Below, piece after piece: positions 47,352 to 56,917 of a stretch of 64,000 bases of DNA. The stretch spans positions 496,001 to 560,000 of the forward strand of contig NZ_SNWM01000002.1 in assembly GCF_004362245.1 (NCBI RefSeq), given 5' to 3'. Source of the stretch: Pedobacter duraquae (lineage in GTDB: Bacteria; Bacteroidota; Bacteroidia; Sphingobacteriales; Sphingobacteriaceae). The notes beneath the pieces are model-generated. The model worked only from the letters and a program-made list of their open reading frames with translations, was not told the origin of the DNA and made no database searches. Both the position numbers and the translations under genes were made by a program. Position 1 is the first letter of the stretch. Each line of letters starts with the position of its first letter.

Positions 47352-47934
47352 CCGCATTTTTGAAGAGGCAATCCTTGATTATCATGTAAATGATAACATC
47401 GACCAGCCGATAAATAACACGTATCCTTTGCAAACATTGGAGCATCTGCTCTATTTAAAATGCTGGATTGATACTGCGCAATGGCACATGGAAGATGTAG
47501 TTCGTAATCCTGACATCGATCCCGTAGAAGGTCTGCAATGGAAAAGACGTATTGATAAGTCCAATCAGGAAAGAACGGATGTGGTAGAATATATCGACAG
47601 CTATTTCCTTGAGGAATTTAAAGATAGTACTCCCCTGCCGGATGCCAGAGTTAACACGGAAAGTCCGGCCTGGGTCGTAGACCGTCTTAGTATTCTGGCG
47701 TTAAAAATCTTCCACATGCAAGAGGAGACGCAACGAACCGGTGCCAGTGATGAACATGTTCAGGCAACTACATTAAAATTAAACATTCTGCTCAGTCAGC
47801 GGACCGACCTTTCGCAAAGTCTCGATGAACTGGTTACAGATATCAAAAGCGGTCATAAGTATATGAAGGTCTATAAACAGATGAAGATGTACAACGATCC
47901 AACATTGAACCCCGTTTTATACAACGCCAAATAA
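47332..47934 (+). CDS. DUF4254 family protein
   Basis: 200 aa, cytoplasmic and mostly helical. LEHLLYLKCWIDTAQWHMED and WKRRIDKSNQERTDVVEYID are typical of DUF4254, a Bacteroidota family without known function. The gene is usually next to a glycosyltransferase family 9 gene, as here, where only 3 bp separate them. It overlaps polX by 20 bp, so it sits in the sppA-polX-DUF4254-GT9-SixA operon. Confidence 0.85.
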   Translation: MISSLCNRIFEEAILDYHVNDNIDQPINNTYPLQTLEHLLYLKCWIDTAQWHMEDVVRNPDIDPVEGLQWKRRIDKSNQERTDVVEYIDSYFLEEFKDSTPLPDARVNTESPAWVVDRLSILALKIFHMQEETQRTGASDEHVQATTLKLNILLSQRTDLSQSLDELVTDIKSGHKYMKVYKQMKMYNDPTLNPVLYNAK

Positions 47935-47937
47935 GTC

Positions 47938-48939
47938 ATGGCTGAGGCCAGACATATGCTGATTATCCGATTCTCGGCGATGGGCGATGTAGCCATGTCG
48001 GCAGCAGTAATTCGTGATTTTAGAACGGCTCACCCCGATGTTAAGATCACTGTAACAAGTCGCACGCTCTTCCAGCCTTTTTTCAGTGCTATTCCAAATG
48101 TTGCTTTCCATCCTTTCGCCCCTAAAAAGGAGCACAAAGGATTCTTCGGCCTTTTTAAGCTGTTTATGGAACTTAGAAAGCAGCGGATAACGCATGTTGC
48201 AGACCTGCACAATAATCTGCGCAGTAGCCTAATCAGAATCCTGTTTTTCCTTACCGGCTGCAAAATCCAAAAATTAGACAAAGGACGTGCTGAGAAAAAA
48301 AAGCTGACACGCAAATTTAACAAAGAGCTTAAGCCACTAAAACAAACCGTACAGCGCTATGCGGATGTATTCAATGCTTTGGGTTTTCCTTTTACATTAC
48401 AGCAAGACACAAAGCAGCTGACATCATCATTGGAAAGCCCATGGATCGGAGTCAGCCCTTTTGCGCAACATCTCCAGAAAGTTTACCCGCTCTATAAGAT
48501 GGAAGCGGTAGTACTGAAGCTCGCAACTGCAGGTTATCAATTGTTTATTTTCGGTGGAACCGACGCCGAAGCGGTCGTGGCCGCAGATTGGGAGTCAAAA
48601 CATCCGAACATCAAATCTGTTATAAAGAAGATGAATCTCGCGGAAGAACTGGAATTGATTTCAAAACTCAGTCTGATGATCAGCATGGACTCTTCGGGCA
48701 TGCACATGGCTGCACTGAAAGACATCCCTGTAGTCAGCATTTGGGGCGCTACGCACCCGTTTACTGGTTTCCTGGGTTACGGACAACAGATGGATGATGC
48801 TGTACAGATTGATCTCTATTGCAGACCGTGTTCTGTATACGGAAATGTGCCATGCTACCGTGGTGATTTTGCATGCATGAACAACCTGCCTGAACAGCAG
48901 ATCCTTGATAAAGTATTTCAAAAATTGAACCATGGCTAA
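47938..48939 (+). CDS. Glycosyltransferase family 9 (heptosyltransferase type)
   Basis: 333 aa. GT9 pattern: IIRFSAMGDVAMSAAVIRDF at the start, then THVADLHNNLRSSL and the nucleotide-sugar site MISMDSSGMHMAALKDIPVV followed by SIWGATHPFTGF. Enzymes of this family add sugars, typically heptose, to the lipopolysaccharide core. No signal peptide; it acts at the inner face of the membrane. It overlaps the phosphatase gene by 8 bp. Confidence 0.9.
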   Translation: MAEARHMLIIRFSAMGDVAMSAAVIRDFRTAHPDVKITVTSRTLFQPFFSAIPNVAFHPFAPKKEHKGFFGLFKLFMELRKQRITHVADLHNNLRSSLIRILFFLTGCKIQKLDKGRAEKKKLTRKFNKELKPLKQTVQRYADVFNALGFPFTLQQDTKQLTSSLESPWIGVSPFAQHLQKVYPLYKMEAVVLKLATAGYQLFIFGGTDAEAVVAADWESKHPNIKSVIKKMNLAEELELISKLSLMISMDSSGMHMAALKDIPVVSIWGATHPFTGFLGYGQQMDDAVQIDLYCRPCSVYGNVPCYRGDFACMNNLPEQQILDKVFQKLNHG

Positions 48940-49444
48940 ACAACTAATCATAGTACGACACGGCAAAGCTGAAAACCAGCATCCGGACGGCAGCGACTTT
49001 GAGCGTAACCTGACTGAACGTGGTCGGAATAATTCGGCAGAAATGGCCGAAAGAATGAAGATCAGGGCTTTAATTCCCGATTATTTGTTGAGTAGCCCTG
49101 CGCCAAGAGCATTACAGACCTGCGAGATCTTTGCTGAGGTATGGAACATGGATAAGCAGGCTATCACTACTGACGAATCAATATATGAAGCGCCACTGAA
49201 AGCGCTGCTAAAAGCAGTGAACGCGCTTCCTGACAGTTCTGTAAAGGCGGCAATGTTTGGTCATAATCCAGGTGTAGCGCAGCTGGCGCTCACGCTAACA
49301 GATGCTGATATCTATGATGTTCCTACAGCTGGCGTTGTCGTTATTAATTTTAATGCCGACGCCTGGGCAGAAATTAGTGCTAACACAGGAACCATGTTGT
49401 TATTTGATTATCCGGAGCATCCGTTTACACCTGCCCGGGATTAA
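48932..49444 (+). CDS. SixA-like histidine phosphatase
   Basis: 170 aa. The phosphohistidine-forming RHG motif is in IVRHGKAENQHPDGSDFERN, followed by LTERGR, SSPAPRALQT and AMFGHNPGVAQL, typical of SixA-type enzymes that remove phosphate from phosphohistidine proteins. It is the last gene of the five-gene plus-strand operon, overlapping the GT9 gene by 8 bp. The physiological target is unknown. Confidence 0.87.
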   Translation: MAKQLIIVRHGKAENQHPDGSDFERNLTERGRNNSAEMAERMKIRALIPDYLLSSPAPRALQTCEIFAEVWNMDKQAITTDESIYEAPLKALLKAVNALPDSSVKAAMFGHNPGVAQLALTLTDADIYDVPTAGVVVINFNADAWAEISANTGTMLLFDYPEHPFTPARD

Positions 49445-49474
49445 TCAAAACAACACAGCTTGTGATTACAAGAA

Positions 49475-50338
49475 CTAGAATTTCAGGTGTTTCACCGTCA
49501 ACCCGTTATTGATCATTTGTTTCAGCGAGTCAATCCCAATCTTAAGATGGGTCTCCACATACGTAGTCGTTACATTGCTGTCACTTTCGGCAGTTTTAAC
49601 ACCCTCAGGGATCATCGGCTGATCTGATACCAGTAGTAAAGCACCGGTAGGAATTTTGTTGGCAAATCCTGTAGTAAAAATTGTAGCCGTTTCCATGTCA
49701 ACAGCCATAGCACGCAATGTTTTCAGGTATTTCTTGAACTCTTTATCGTGTTCCCAAACCCTGCGGTTGGTTGTATAGCATGTTCCTGTCCAGTAATCCC
49801 TGGAATGATCACGGATGGTGGTCGAAATCGCTTTCTGCAAGGCAAATGATGGCAGTGCAGGAACTTCAGCAGGCAGGTAATCGTTTGATGTACCTTCTCC
49901 CCTGATTGCCGCGATTGGCAAAATAAGGTCACCCAGTTGGTTTTTCTTTTTCAAGCCACCACATTTCCCCAAAAACAATACGGCTTTAGGCATAATCGCG
50001 GTAAGCAAGTCCATCATCGTAGCGGCAAGGGGGCTTCCCATTCCAAAATTGATGATCGTAATGCCATTGGCCGTAACGCTCTGCATTGGCTTATCCAGTC
50101 CCATGATCGGCGCATTGTCATTCCATTCTGAGAACATCTGCAAGTATTTGCTGAAGTTGGTCAGCAGGATATACTTACCAAACTCTTCTAAAGGTCTGCC
50201 GGTGTATCGCGGCAACCAATTTTTAACGATCTCGTCTTTAGACTTTAATCCTGATTTTACCGGAGATTCTACTTCTTTTACTTTTTTGGCTTTTGCTACG
50301 ATAGCCTCGTCTTTTTTTACGTCTTTTTCTTCGTTCAT
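49475..50338 (-). CDS. amn: AMP nucleosidase
   Basis: 287 aa. Phosphorylase-type fold: ITIINFGMGSPLAATMMDLL, VLFLGKCGGLKKK and the active-site region MAVDMETATIFTTGF, matching the shorter AMP nucleosidases of Bacteroidota. It splits AMP into adenine and ribose 5-phosphate. The first 25-30 residues are lysine- and glutamate-rich and look unstructured, and are absent from many relatives. The gene stands alone between a convergent operon and the clpX terminator. Confidence 0.88.
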   Translation of the reverse strand: MNEEKDVKKDEAIVAKAKKVKEVESPVKSGLKSKDEIVKNWLPRYTGRPLEEFGKYILLTNFSKYLQMFSEWNDNAPIMGLDKPMQSVTANGITIINFGMGSPLAATMMDLLTAIMPKAVLFLGKCGGLKKKNQLGDLILPIAAIRGEGTSNDYLPAEVPALPSFALQKAISTTIRDHSRDYWTGTCYTTNRRVWEHDKEFKKYLKTLRAMAVDMETATIFTTGFANKIPTGALLLVSDQPMIPEGVKTAESDSNVTTTYVETHLKIGIDSLKQMINNGLTVKHLKF

Positions 50339-50395
50339 ATATTTCTCCTTTTGTTAATTATTCGTTCTGTTTTGCTGGATCTGCAAAAAACAAGT

Positions 50396-50425
50396 TAAAA
50401 AAAATCCCCGGCAAACCGGGGATTT
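50396..50425 (-). terminator. Intrinsic terminator of clpX
   Basis: A 10-bp perfect stem (AAATCCCCGG and CCGGGGATTT) with loop CAAA, 7 bp beyond the clpX stop. On the minus strand it is followed by a run of eight T residues. Strong, classical structure. Confidence 0.93.
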
Positions 50426-50431
50426 AAATTT

Positions 50432-51673
50432 TTATGCAGCTTTCAGCTTTTTAAAATCGGCTTTTTCAAATTTATCGAGCGCGTATTCGAGCGTAATATG
50501 CAGCTCCTTCACTGTACTGTCGGAAGGAATATCAAACATCGCATCCAGCATGATCGCTTCACAGATAGACCGCAGTCCACGTGCACCAAGCTTATACTCC
50601 ATGGCCTTATCCACAATAAAGTCAAGCACGTCATCTTCAAACACAAGCTTTACATTTTCATATTCAAACAGTTTAACATACTGACGCAGCAGTGAGTTCT
50701 TTGGCTCTGTTAAAATATTACGCAACGCTTGCTTGTCCAATGGATTCAGGTGTGTTAACACAGGAACCCTGCCTATAAGCTCAGGGATCAAACCGAAAGA
50801 TTTCAAATCTTGTGGTGTGATATATTTGTACAGGTTTTTCAGGTCGAGGTCAACATCGTCTTTCTTAACCTTATACCCTACTGCCTGCGTACGCAGCCTA
50901 TTGGCTATTTTACGCTCGATACCGTCAAAGGCACCACCGCAAATAAACAGGATATTGTTCGTGTTTACAGGAATCATTTTCTGATCAGGGTGCTTACGGC
51001 CGCCCTGAGGTGGCACGTTTACAACTGTACCTTCCAGGATCTTTAACAAAGCCTGTTGTACACCTTCTCCGGAAACATCCCTGGTAATTGAAGGGTTGTC
51101 ACTCTTACGGGCAACTTTATCCACCTCATCAATATAGACGATACCTCTTTCTGCCGAAGCAACATCATAATCTGCTGCCTGCAACAAACGAGTCAGGATA
51201 CTCTCTACGTCTTCACCCACATACCCTGCTTCTGTAAGCACCGTAGCATCAACGATGCAAAACGGCACATGCAAAATCTTGGCGATGGTTTTAGCCAATA
51301 AAGTCTTACCTGTTCCTGTTTCTCCAACCAGCATGATATTCGACTTCTCAATCTCAACTTCATCTTCCTGATTGATTTTCTGACTTAAGCGTTTGTAGTG
51401 GTTATAAACCGCTACAGAAAGCACTTTCTTCGCATCATCCTGACCGATTACGTATTGATCAATATGTTGCTTGATCTCCAGAGGTTTTAAAAGCGTCAGC
51501 GTAGCATCTGCATTTTTAGCCTTCTGACTACCAAATTCCTGCAAAACCAACTGGTTGGCCTGGGCAACACATTTATCACAAATGAATGCATCCAGTCCTT
51601 CAATCAGCATGAGCGTATCTTGCTTGCTTGAGCCGCAAAAAGAGCAGCGGGACTCTTTGTTTTGTTTAGCCAT
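50432..51673 (-). CDS. clpX: ATP-dependent Clp protease ATP-binding subunit ClpX
   Basis: 413 aa. N-terminal zinc domain with four cysteines (C10, C13, C32, C35), then AAA+ with Walker A GETGTGKT, Walker [29 protein letters not shown] and the pore loop region. C-terminal D2 domain includes [16 protein letters not shown] and [13 protein letters not shown]. It unfolds substrates for ClpP. It lies 4 bp after clpP, so the order clpP-clpX is one operon and a strong terminator follows. Confidence 0.98.
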   Translation of the reverse strand: MAKQNKESRCSFCGSSKQDTLMLIEGLDAFICDKCVAQANQLVLQEFGSQKAKNADATLTLLKPLEIKQHIDQYVIGQDDAKKVLSVAVYNHYKRLSQKINQEDEVEIEKSNIMLVGETGTGKTLLAKTIAKILHVPFCIVDATVLTEAGYVGEDVESILTRLLQAADYDVASAERGIVYIDEVDKVARKSDNPSITRDVSGEGVQQALLKILEGTVVNVPPQGGRKHPDQKMIPVNTNNILFICGGAFDGIERKIANRLRTQAVGYKVKKDDVDLDLKNLYKYITPQDLKSFGLIPELIGRVPVLTHLNPLDKQALRNILTEPKNSLLRQYVKLFEYENVKLVFEDDVLDFIVDKAMEYKLGARGLRSICEAIMLDAMFDIPSDSTVKELHITLEYALDKFEKADFKKLKAA

Positions 51674-51677
51674 TATT

Positions 51678-52367
51678 CTATTTATTGTGTGCGCCTAGCA
51701 CCTCGTCAATCATTCCAAAGCTTTTTGCTTCGTCAGCTTTCATCCAGTAATCTCTGTCTGATGCTTTCTCTACCCACTCGTAACTCTGACCAGAATGGTT
51801 AGCGATAATATCGTACAATTCTTTTTTCAGTTTTAACATCTCTCTCAAATTGATCTCCATATCTGAAGCTACACCTTGTGCACCTCCTGAAGGCTGGTGG
51901 ATCATCACACGTGAGTGTGGTAATGCAGCACGCTTACCTTTGGCACCCGCAACAAGTAACACTGCACCCATTGATGCTGCCATACCTGTACAGATCGTAG
52001 CCACATCCGGAGTGATGTATTGCATCGTGTCATAGATACCTAAACCAGCGTATACAGAACCACCTGGTGAGTTGATGTAGATCTGGATATCTCTGTTGTT
52101 ATCTGTCGACTGCAAGAACAGCAATTGCGCCTGGATGATGTTTGCATTTCCATCATGGATAGCATCACCAAGGAAAATAATACGGTCCATCATCAGGCGG
52201 GAGAACACGTCCATCTGAGCTACGTTCAACTGGCGTTCTTCGATGATATATGGGGTCATGCTTTTAGGCGAGTTATTGGTTGCTCCAATAAAACGGTCTA
52301 CGTTTAAACCATTAATACGGTGATGTTTAACGGCATATTTTCTAAATTCGTCTTTATCTATATTCAT
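51678..52367 (-). CDS. clpP: ATP-dependent Clp protease proteolytic subunit ClpP
   Basis: 229 aa. Serine protease with S132 in GMAASMGAVLL, H157 in VMIHQPSGG and D206 in SDRDYWM. Residues 1-38 form an N-terminal extension that may be a propeptide. Forms a 14-subunit barrel with ClpX. The trigger factor gene is upstream on the same strand, separated by 158 bp and a terminator, so clpP probably has its own promoter. Confidence 0.98.
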   Translation of the reverse strand: MNIDKDEFRKYAVKHHRINGLNVDRFIGATNNSPKSMTPYIIEERQLNVAQMDVFSRLMMDRIIFLGDAIHDGNANIIQAQLLFLQSTDNNRDIQIYINSPGGSVYAGLGIYDTMQYITPDVATICTGMAASMGAVLLVAGAKGKRAALPHSRVMIHQPSGGAQGVASDMEINLREMLKLKKELYDIIANHSGQSYEWVEKASDRDYWMKADEAKSFGMIDEVLGAHNK

Positions 52368-52462
52368 GTGTATAAAATTTCTGTGTTAGTTAATTCAATA
52401 GTAGTAAAACTAAATTGCTAATTTATTGTGGTATTGTAAAATTTGGTTTCGGGATATAAATA

Positions 52463-52485
52463 AGGCGGCCTGTTAAAAGCCGCCT
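52463..52485 (-). terminator. Terminator downstream of trigger factor
   Basis: GC-rich 7-bp stem (AGGCGGC and GCCGCCT) with a 9-base loop, 41 bp beyond the tig stop. The following minus-strand sequence is T-rich but interrupted (TTATTTATA), so termination may be partial. Confidence 0.75.
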
Positions 52486-52525
52486 CATGATAAATTGTTA
52501 CTAGAGAATTATTTGTCTACACAAA

Positions 52526-53872
52526 TTATTTCATCTCTATAAATTTATTATAAGCGATATCCTTTTGCTCCAATGTTGCAACAGTCTTGATGTAATCAAA
52601 TACTTTCAAAGCTTTCACTTCTTCAAATATTCTGTTCGCATTATCTTTCTCCTGCAGGAAAGTTGCGGTGTATTGTGCAAGCTGATCTTCAGGCATCGGT
52701 GTAGGGCTATACATTCTGAACTGAGCATCCAAACGAGATTTTGCTGTAGCAAAAACATCTTCATATTTAATCTCGATGTTGTTGTCTTTAATCAATTTGT
52801 TCTCGATCAAAGTCCATTTCAGGTTTTTAGCGAAATCCTCGTAACCTTCAGCAAGCTCTTCGTCAGTCAGTTTTTCGTTAGTTGCTTTAAGCCATTTTTT
52901 CAAAAAGGCATCAGGCAATACAATATTTACGCTGTCGAGGATATTGATGTACATATCATTCTGCAATTTGCGATCCGCATCCTGCTTAAACATGCCTTCC
53001 ACCTCTTCAGTGATTTTTGCAGTGAAACCAGCTTCGTCTGTAACTACGCCTTCACCAAATATTTTATCAAAGAACTCCTGGTTCAAATCTGCTTCCTCTA
53101 AACGGTTCACATTTTTAACCGTTACCTGGAATTTAGATTTCAAATCTTTACCCTCTTCTTCTTCAATGCCTAACAATTTAGCAATGATCGTCTCATTGTT
53201 GTTAAACGCTTGTTGCAGATCAAGTTCAACAACGTCGTCCTTTTTCAAACCGATTAGAGTCTTCAGGATTTTTTTGTCTTCAACCTGGTCAAGACGGATA
53301 GAACCAGTATGTGCGATACCACCTTCAAAAACTGAACCATCGGGAGAAAGTTGTGCTAAATCGGCATAAAGAACGTCATCGTCTGCCGAAACTTCCGGGT
53401 TTGTCATTTTGCCATAGCTCCTGCGGATGTTTTTGATCCTTGAAGCCAAAGTTTCCTCATCAGCTTTAACCTGATATTCGGTGAATTTATTTTTTGATGT
53501 AATGTCGATATCAACAGCAGGTGCTAATCCCAGTTCGTAGTCAAACTCAAACTCATCTGTGTTGTCCCATTTGAAATCTTTACCATTGTCAAGAACCGGT
53601 AAAGGCTGACCCAGGATTTCAACTTTATTTTCTGTTAAGTAGTTATTTAGTGTTTCGCTAAGCAAAGTGTTGATTGCTTCAACAAGGATGCTTTTGCCGT
53701 ACATCTTTTTGATGTGCGCTGCAGGAACCATTCCTTTACGGAAACCAGGAAGGTTAGCCTTTTTTGCTTGTTCTTTTATAGAATTATCGACCTTTGCAGT
53801 ATAATCTTCAGGTGCAATCTTAATCTTTACAACTGCATTTAAGTCGTCAATTTTTTCCTGTGTAATATTCAT
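52526..53872 (-). CDS. tig: Trigger factor
   Basis: 448 aa ribosome-bound chaperone and peptidyl-prolyl isomerase. The ribosome-binding signature is present as NLPGFRKGMVPAAHIKK (about 40-56). The FKBP-like middle domain (about 160-250) is divergent and prolyl isomerase activity is uncertain. A long helical C-terminal chaperone domain follows. The tig-clpP-clpX order is conserved across bacteria. A tRNA-Leu gene with its own terminator lies upstream. Confidence 0.93.
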   Translation of the reverse strand: MNITQEKIDDLNAVVKIKIAPEDYTAKVDNSIKEQAKKANLPGFRKGMVPAAHIKKMYGKSILVEAINTLLSETLNNYLTENKVEILGQPLPVLDNGKDFKWDNTDEFEFDYELGLAPAVDIDITSKNKFTEYQVKADEETLASRIKNIRRSYGKMTNPEVSADDDVLYADLAQLSPDGSVFEGGIAHTGSIRLDQVEDKKILKTLIGLKKDDVVELDLQQAFNNNETIIAKLLGIEEEEGKDLKSKFQVTVKNVNRLEEADLNQEFFDKIFGEGVVTDEAGFTAKITEEVEGMFKQDADRKLQNDMYINILDSVNIVLPDAFLKKWLKATNEKLTDEELAEGYEDFAKNLKWTLIENKLIKDNNIEIKYEDVFATAKSRLDAQFRMYSPTPMPEDQLAQYTATFLQEKDNANRIFEEVKALKVFDYIKTVATLEQKDIAYNKFIEMK

Positions 53873-53903
53873 TTCTTTGGTTAAAATGTTACAAATTCTT
53901 TAA

Positions 53904-53936
53904 TAAAAAAATTCCCCCGAATTTCAACGGAGGAAT
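53904..53936 (-). terminator. Intrinsic terminator of tRNA-Leu(UAG)
   Basis: Minus-strand stem ATTCCTCCG with CGGGGGAAT (nine pairs, one T-G wobble), eight-base loop, then seven T residues. It sits between the tRNA and tig, so tig must have a separate promoter. Confidence 0.85.
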
Positions 53937-53942
53937 CTTTAG

Positions 53943-54024
53943 TGCGGATGAAGGGACTCGAACCCCCACGCCGTGAAGCGCCAGATCCTAAGTCTGGTGC
54001 GGCTACCAATTACGCCACATCCGC
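53943..54024 (-). tRNA. tRNA-Leu (anticodon UAG)
   Basis: 82 bases. Acceptor stem GCGGATG with CATCCGC and discriminator A. Anticodon stem CCAGA/TCTGG with loop CTTAGGA gives anticodon TAG, reading CTA codons. Long class II variable arm, T-arm with GGTTCGAGTCC. CCA not encoded. Confidence 0.96.
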
Positions 54025-54612
54025 AGTTAGGATTTTTATAAGACTGCAAAGATACAGATTGTTTCCGATTTTGAAAACTGTTTCAAATATATTTTCGAAA
54101 AATAGAGGTAAACATTTTATTTATAGGCAAATAAAATTTTAAGCCATTTTCAGGAAAAGGGAAATCAGATCTTAAATACTGCGTTCCTTAAATCCCGACC
54201 TTTCTGCCGGTTCTCAGTTTAGCCTCGACGGCCAGGCAGAGCGTAAAGCGTATTCTGTAATTACTTCTTTGTATTAACTGAAAAAACGATAGAACAAAAG
54301 CGCGGGTGGGCGGCAGGGAAAAAGCTATCTGAGTGCAATTAACTTCCATTTTCACGCCCCCTTGAGCCCCCATTGACCCGGGGTTGACGCCCCCCTGACA
54401 CCCCTGTAGACTGCGTCAACCGGGTGTCAAGTGCACCCTAACACCTCGATTAGCTACTGTTCAATCTGAATTCAACTCATAATTAGTGCTTATTTTCCTA
54501 AAGACGCCTCAAAAATGGCACAAAAACCCCCTTAAAATGATTGGAAAGACACTTCTAGGGAATGTTGGCTCAATAAAACCACGGGTTTCTGGGACACCAG
54601 AATGTATATATA
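54025..54612. repeat. 588-bp gap with GC-rich tandem and inverted repeats
   Basis: No convincing gene. At 54362-54406 there are three to four imperfect units of about 11 bp beginning TTGA and followed by C-runs (TTGAGCCCCCA, TTGACCCGGGG, TTGACGCCCCCC, TGACACCCC). Part of this, 54373-54390, forms an inverted repeat with 54413-54430: 15 of 18 positions match across a 22-base loop. On the minus strand the C-runs are five G-runs of at least three, so a G-quadruplex is possible. The patch contrasts with the AT-rich surroundings. Confidence 0.6.
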
Positions 54613-55416
54613 CTACTGCTGCAGCAATTCTTTCTGCCAGTTAAAGAAGTACTGTACCGCTTTTACAAGCCTGCTACCATACCAGGAAAACATTTCCCCG
54701 TCAACAAGCATCACTTGTGCTTCAGGGATCCGTTCCTGGATTTCCAGGATGTGTTTTTCTTTAAAAGGATAAGGTTCTGAAGATAGTAGAATAAGTTCTG
54801 GCTTAAGCGCGGCAAGCGCATCCAACGTTAGCTCTGGATAACGATCTGCGGTAACAACATTGCTCAGGCCGTTGATTGCTAATATACCATGGATAAACGT
54901 ATTTCTCCCGGCAAACATATATGGATCTTTCCAAATCAAGTAGGCAACTTTCTTATCTATGCCTTGCTGAAGGGCCAATACTTGTAAGTCGGAAAATCCT
55001 GCGGTAATCAGGTGGTTTAGATATGCTGCTTCGGGTGCCCTGTCTACAACTTCACCGATTCCCGCAATAGCAACCTTAGCTTCTTCGAGATTACTGATGT
55101 CACTCATCCAAACCGGAAACTCGGCCATAAGCGTTTCAATATCACCCTGCTCGTTTTCTTCTTTATTGCCTATGATAAGATCTGGCTGTAAACTCCGGAT
55201 CAGATCAATCTTCAGCTTCTTTGTTCCACCGATTTTAGTTTTCTCAGCTACGGCAGCTGCAGGATGGATACAGAATTTGGTAAGGCCAACAAGCTCTTTG
55301 TTTAAACCCAGTTCAAAAAGAAGCTCCGTTTGTGAGGGCACAAGCGAAATAATTCTCTTTGGAGGGTGGTTCACGTGTATTGTCCTGCCCATCTGATCCT
55401 GAAATACCTTTTGCAT
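54613..55416 (-). CDS. BtuF-like periplasmic-binding-protein-fold protein without signal peptide
   Basis: 267 aa. The helical-backbone binding-protein pattern of vitamin B12/iron receptors is clear: RIISLVPSQTELLFELGL, TKFCIHPAAA, LIRSLQPDLIIGNKEENEQ, ALKPELILLSSEPYPFK. However, the protein starts directly with MQKVFQDQMGRTIHVNHPP and has no signal peptide or lipobox, so it should stay in the cytoplasm unless the true start is missed. No ABC permease or ATPase gene is nearby. It may therefore bind a cobalamin-like or metal ligand inside the cell. Ligand not determined. Confidence 0.8.
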   Translation of the reverse strand: MQKVFQDQMGRTIHVNHPPKRIISLVPSQTELLFELGLNKELVGLTKFCIHPAAAVAEKTKIGGTKKLKIDLIRSLQPDLIIGNKEENEQGDIETLMAEFPVWMSDISNLEEAKVAIAGIGEVVDRAPEAAYLNHLITAGFSDLQVLALQQGIDKKVAYLIWKDPYMFAGRNTFIHGILAINGLSNVVTADRYPELTLDALAALKPELILLSSEPYPFKEKHILEIQERIPEAQVMLVDGEMFSWYGSRLVKAVQYFFNWQKELLQQ

Positions 55417-55546
55417 GTTTCAAAGGTAATTAACCAGCCGAACGTGTGCATCCTGTTGATAAAAAAATAAAATAATATGTCCGTTAACGGACACTTAAAA
55501 ACCATCGATCCAATGTTTATTCTATTTTTGGATAAATTCTATAACC

Positions 55547-56917
55547 ATGATTGAATCGACTATCCTAGTAATTGATGATGATGATGACATCTTAGTAAGT
55601 GCACGTCTTTTCCTGAAACAACATTTCAGACAGATCGTCACCTGCAAGTCGCCAAAAGAGATCAATGTGCTGCTCAGTAAAAATGAAGTGGACATTATTT
55701 TGCTCGACATGAATTACCAAAAGGGTGCCAGCGACGGTCGTGAAGGTTTGTACTGGCTGGAACATATCTTATCTATTGATAAAGACTATGTTGTTATTCT
55801 GATGACAGCCTACGGAAATGTGGAACTTGCTGTGCAGGCAATCAAGAAAGGTGCTACAGATTTTATCCTGAAACCTTGGGAGAATGAAAAACTATTTGCC
55901 ACTATTTCTGCAGCATCAAAACTACGGCAGTCGACCAGAAAAGTAAAGAAATTAGAGAAAATAAACTCTTCCATCCAAAAGGATATTGCCCGCCAGTTTG
56001 AGCATATCGTGGGTAATGCAGAGCCCATTAAAGATCTACAACGCACCCTGCTCAAAGTTGCACCTACGGATGCAAACATGTTGATCTTAGGAGAAAATGG
56101 AACAGGTAAACAGGTATTCGCCTATGAAATCCACAAGCACTCCCTCCGTAAAAATCAGATTTTTATGCATGTGGATCTCGGTTCCTTAAATGACAATCTT
56201 TTTGAGAGCGAGCTGTTTGGCTATGCAAAAGGTGCCTTTACGGATGCCAGAGAGGATAAACCTGGTCGTTTTGAGATGGCTGAGGGCGGAACGATCTTCT
56301 TGGATGAGATCGGAAACCTCTCGTTACCGCTACAAGCTAAGCTCCTGAGTGTACTACAAAACAGAACGGTAACCAGGCTTGGCGAAAATAAAGAAAGAAA
56401 GATCAATGTCCGTTTGATTACGGCAACGAACATGCCGTTGAATGATATGGTAGCTAAAGGGACGTTCCGTCAGGATCTTTTGTTCAGGATCAATACCGTC
56501 GAACTGGTATTGCCAAGTCTGGCTGCGCGCGGTGATGATATCCTGATCCTCGCAGATCATTTCCTGCAATCATTTAACACCAAATACCATAAGGGCTTAT
56601 TGAGGTTTGATGCGCGTGCATCGTCGATGTTGCTGAGCTACCACTGGCCGGGTAATGTACGCGAGCTTCAGCATGTGGTAGAACGTGCTGTAATTATGAG
56701 CGACGGGCATGAGATCAGTGCGGCTGACCTGCAACTGAGTCCACAGAAATTTGGAGGTGCCCCGGCTATCCAAACTGATATGGGACTAGAAGAAATGGAG
56801 AAGATGATGGTGCAAAAGGCTATCGATAAGCATAAGGGGAATATATCCAGGGCCGCAGCAGAACTCGGCTTAACACGTGCAGCATTGTATCGCCGCATAG
56901 AAAAATTTGATCTGTAA
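55547..56917 (+). CDS. Sigma-54-dependent response regulator, NtrC family
   Basis: 456 aa. Receiver domain (about 1-120, phospho-acceptor D54 in ILLDMNYQKG), sigma-54 AAA+ domain (about 150-390: Walker A GENGTGKQ at 182-189, Walker B TIFLDEIG near 253) and Fis-type helix-turn-helix (NISRAAAELGLTRAALYRR). The sigma-54 contact loop reads GAFTDA (229-234) instead of GAFTGA. It activates sigma-54 promoters when phosphorylated. The kinase gene begins within its stop codon (TAATG), so the pair is translationally coupled. Confidence 0.93.
   Translation: MIESTILVIDDDDDILVSARLFLKQHFRQIVTCKSPKEINVLLSKNEVDIILLDMNYQKGASDGREGLYWLEHILSIDKDYVVILMTAYGNVELAVQAIKKGATDFILKPWENEKLFATISAASKLRQSTRKVKKLEKINSSIQKDIARQFEHIVGNAEPIKDLQRTLLKVAPTDANMLILGENGTGKQVFAYEIHKHSLRKNQIFMHVDLGSLNDNLFESELFGYAKGAFTDAREDKPGRFEMAEGGTIFLDEIGNLSLPLQAKLLSVLQNRTVTRLGENKERKINVRLITATNMPLNDMVAKGTFRQDLLFRINTVELVLPSLAARGDDILILADHFLQSFNTKYHKGLLRFDARASSMLLSYHWPGNVRELQHVVERAVIMSDGHEISAADLQLSPQKFGGAPAIQTDMGLEEMEKMMVQKAIDKHKGNISRAAAELGLTRAALYRRIEKFDL

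Noticed and set aside
52565..53369. Two long plus-strand frames (178 and 141 aa) inside trigger factor
   Set aside because: Antisense to a conserved gene, with no domain and no ribosome site; typical shadow frames.
54188..54373. 61-aa minus-strand frame in the gap upstream of tRNA-Leu(UAG)
   Set aside because: No domain, no neighbours and it runs into the GC-rich repeat patch; not supported as a gene.
54362..54430. CRISPR array
   Set aside because: The repeat units are about 11 bp, imperfect and without unique spacers; no cas gene in the window.
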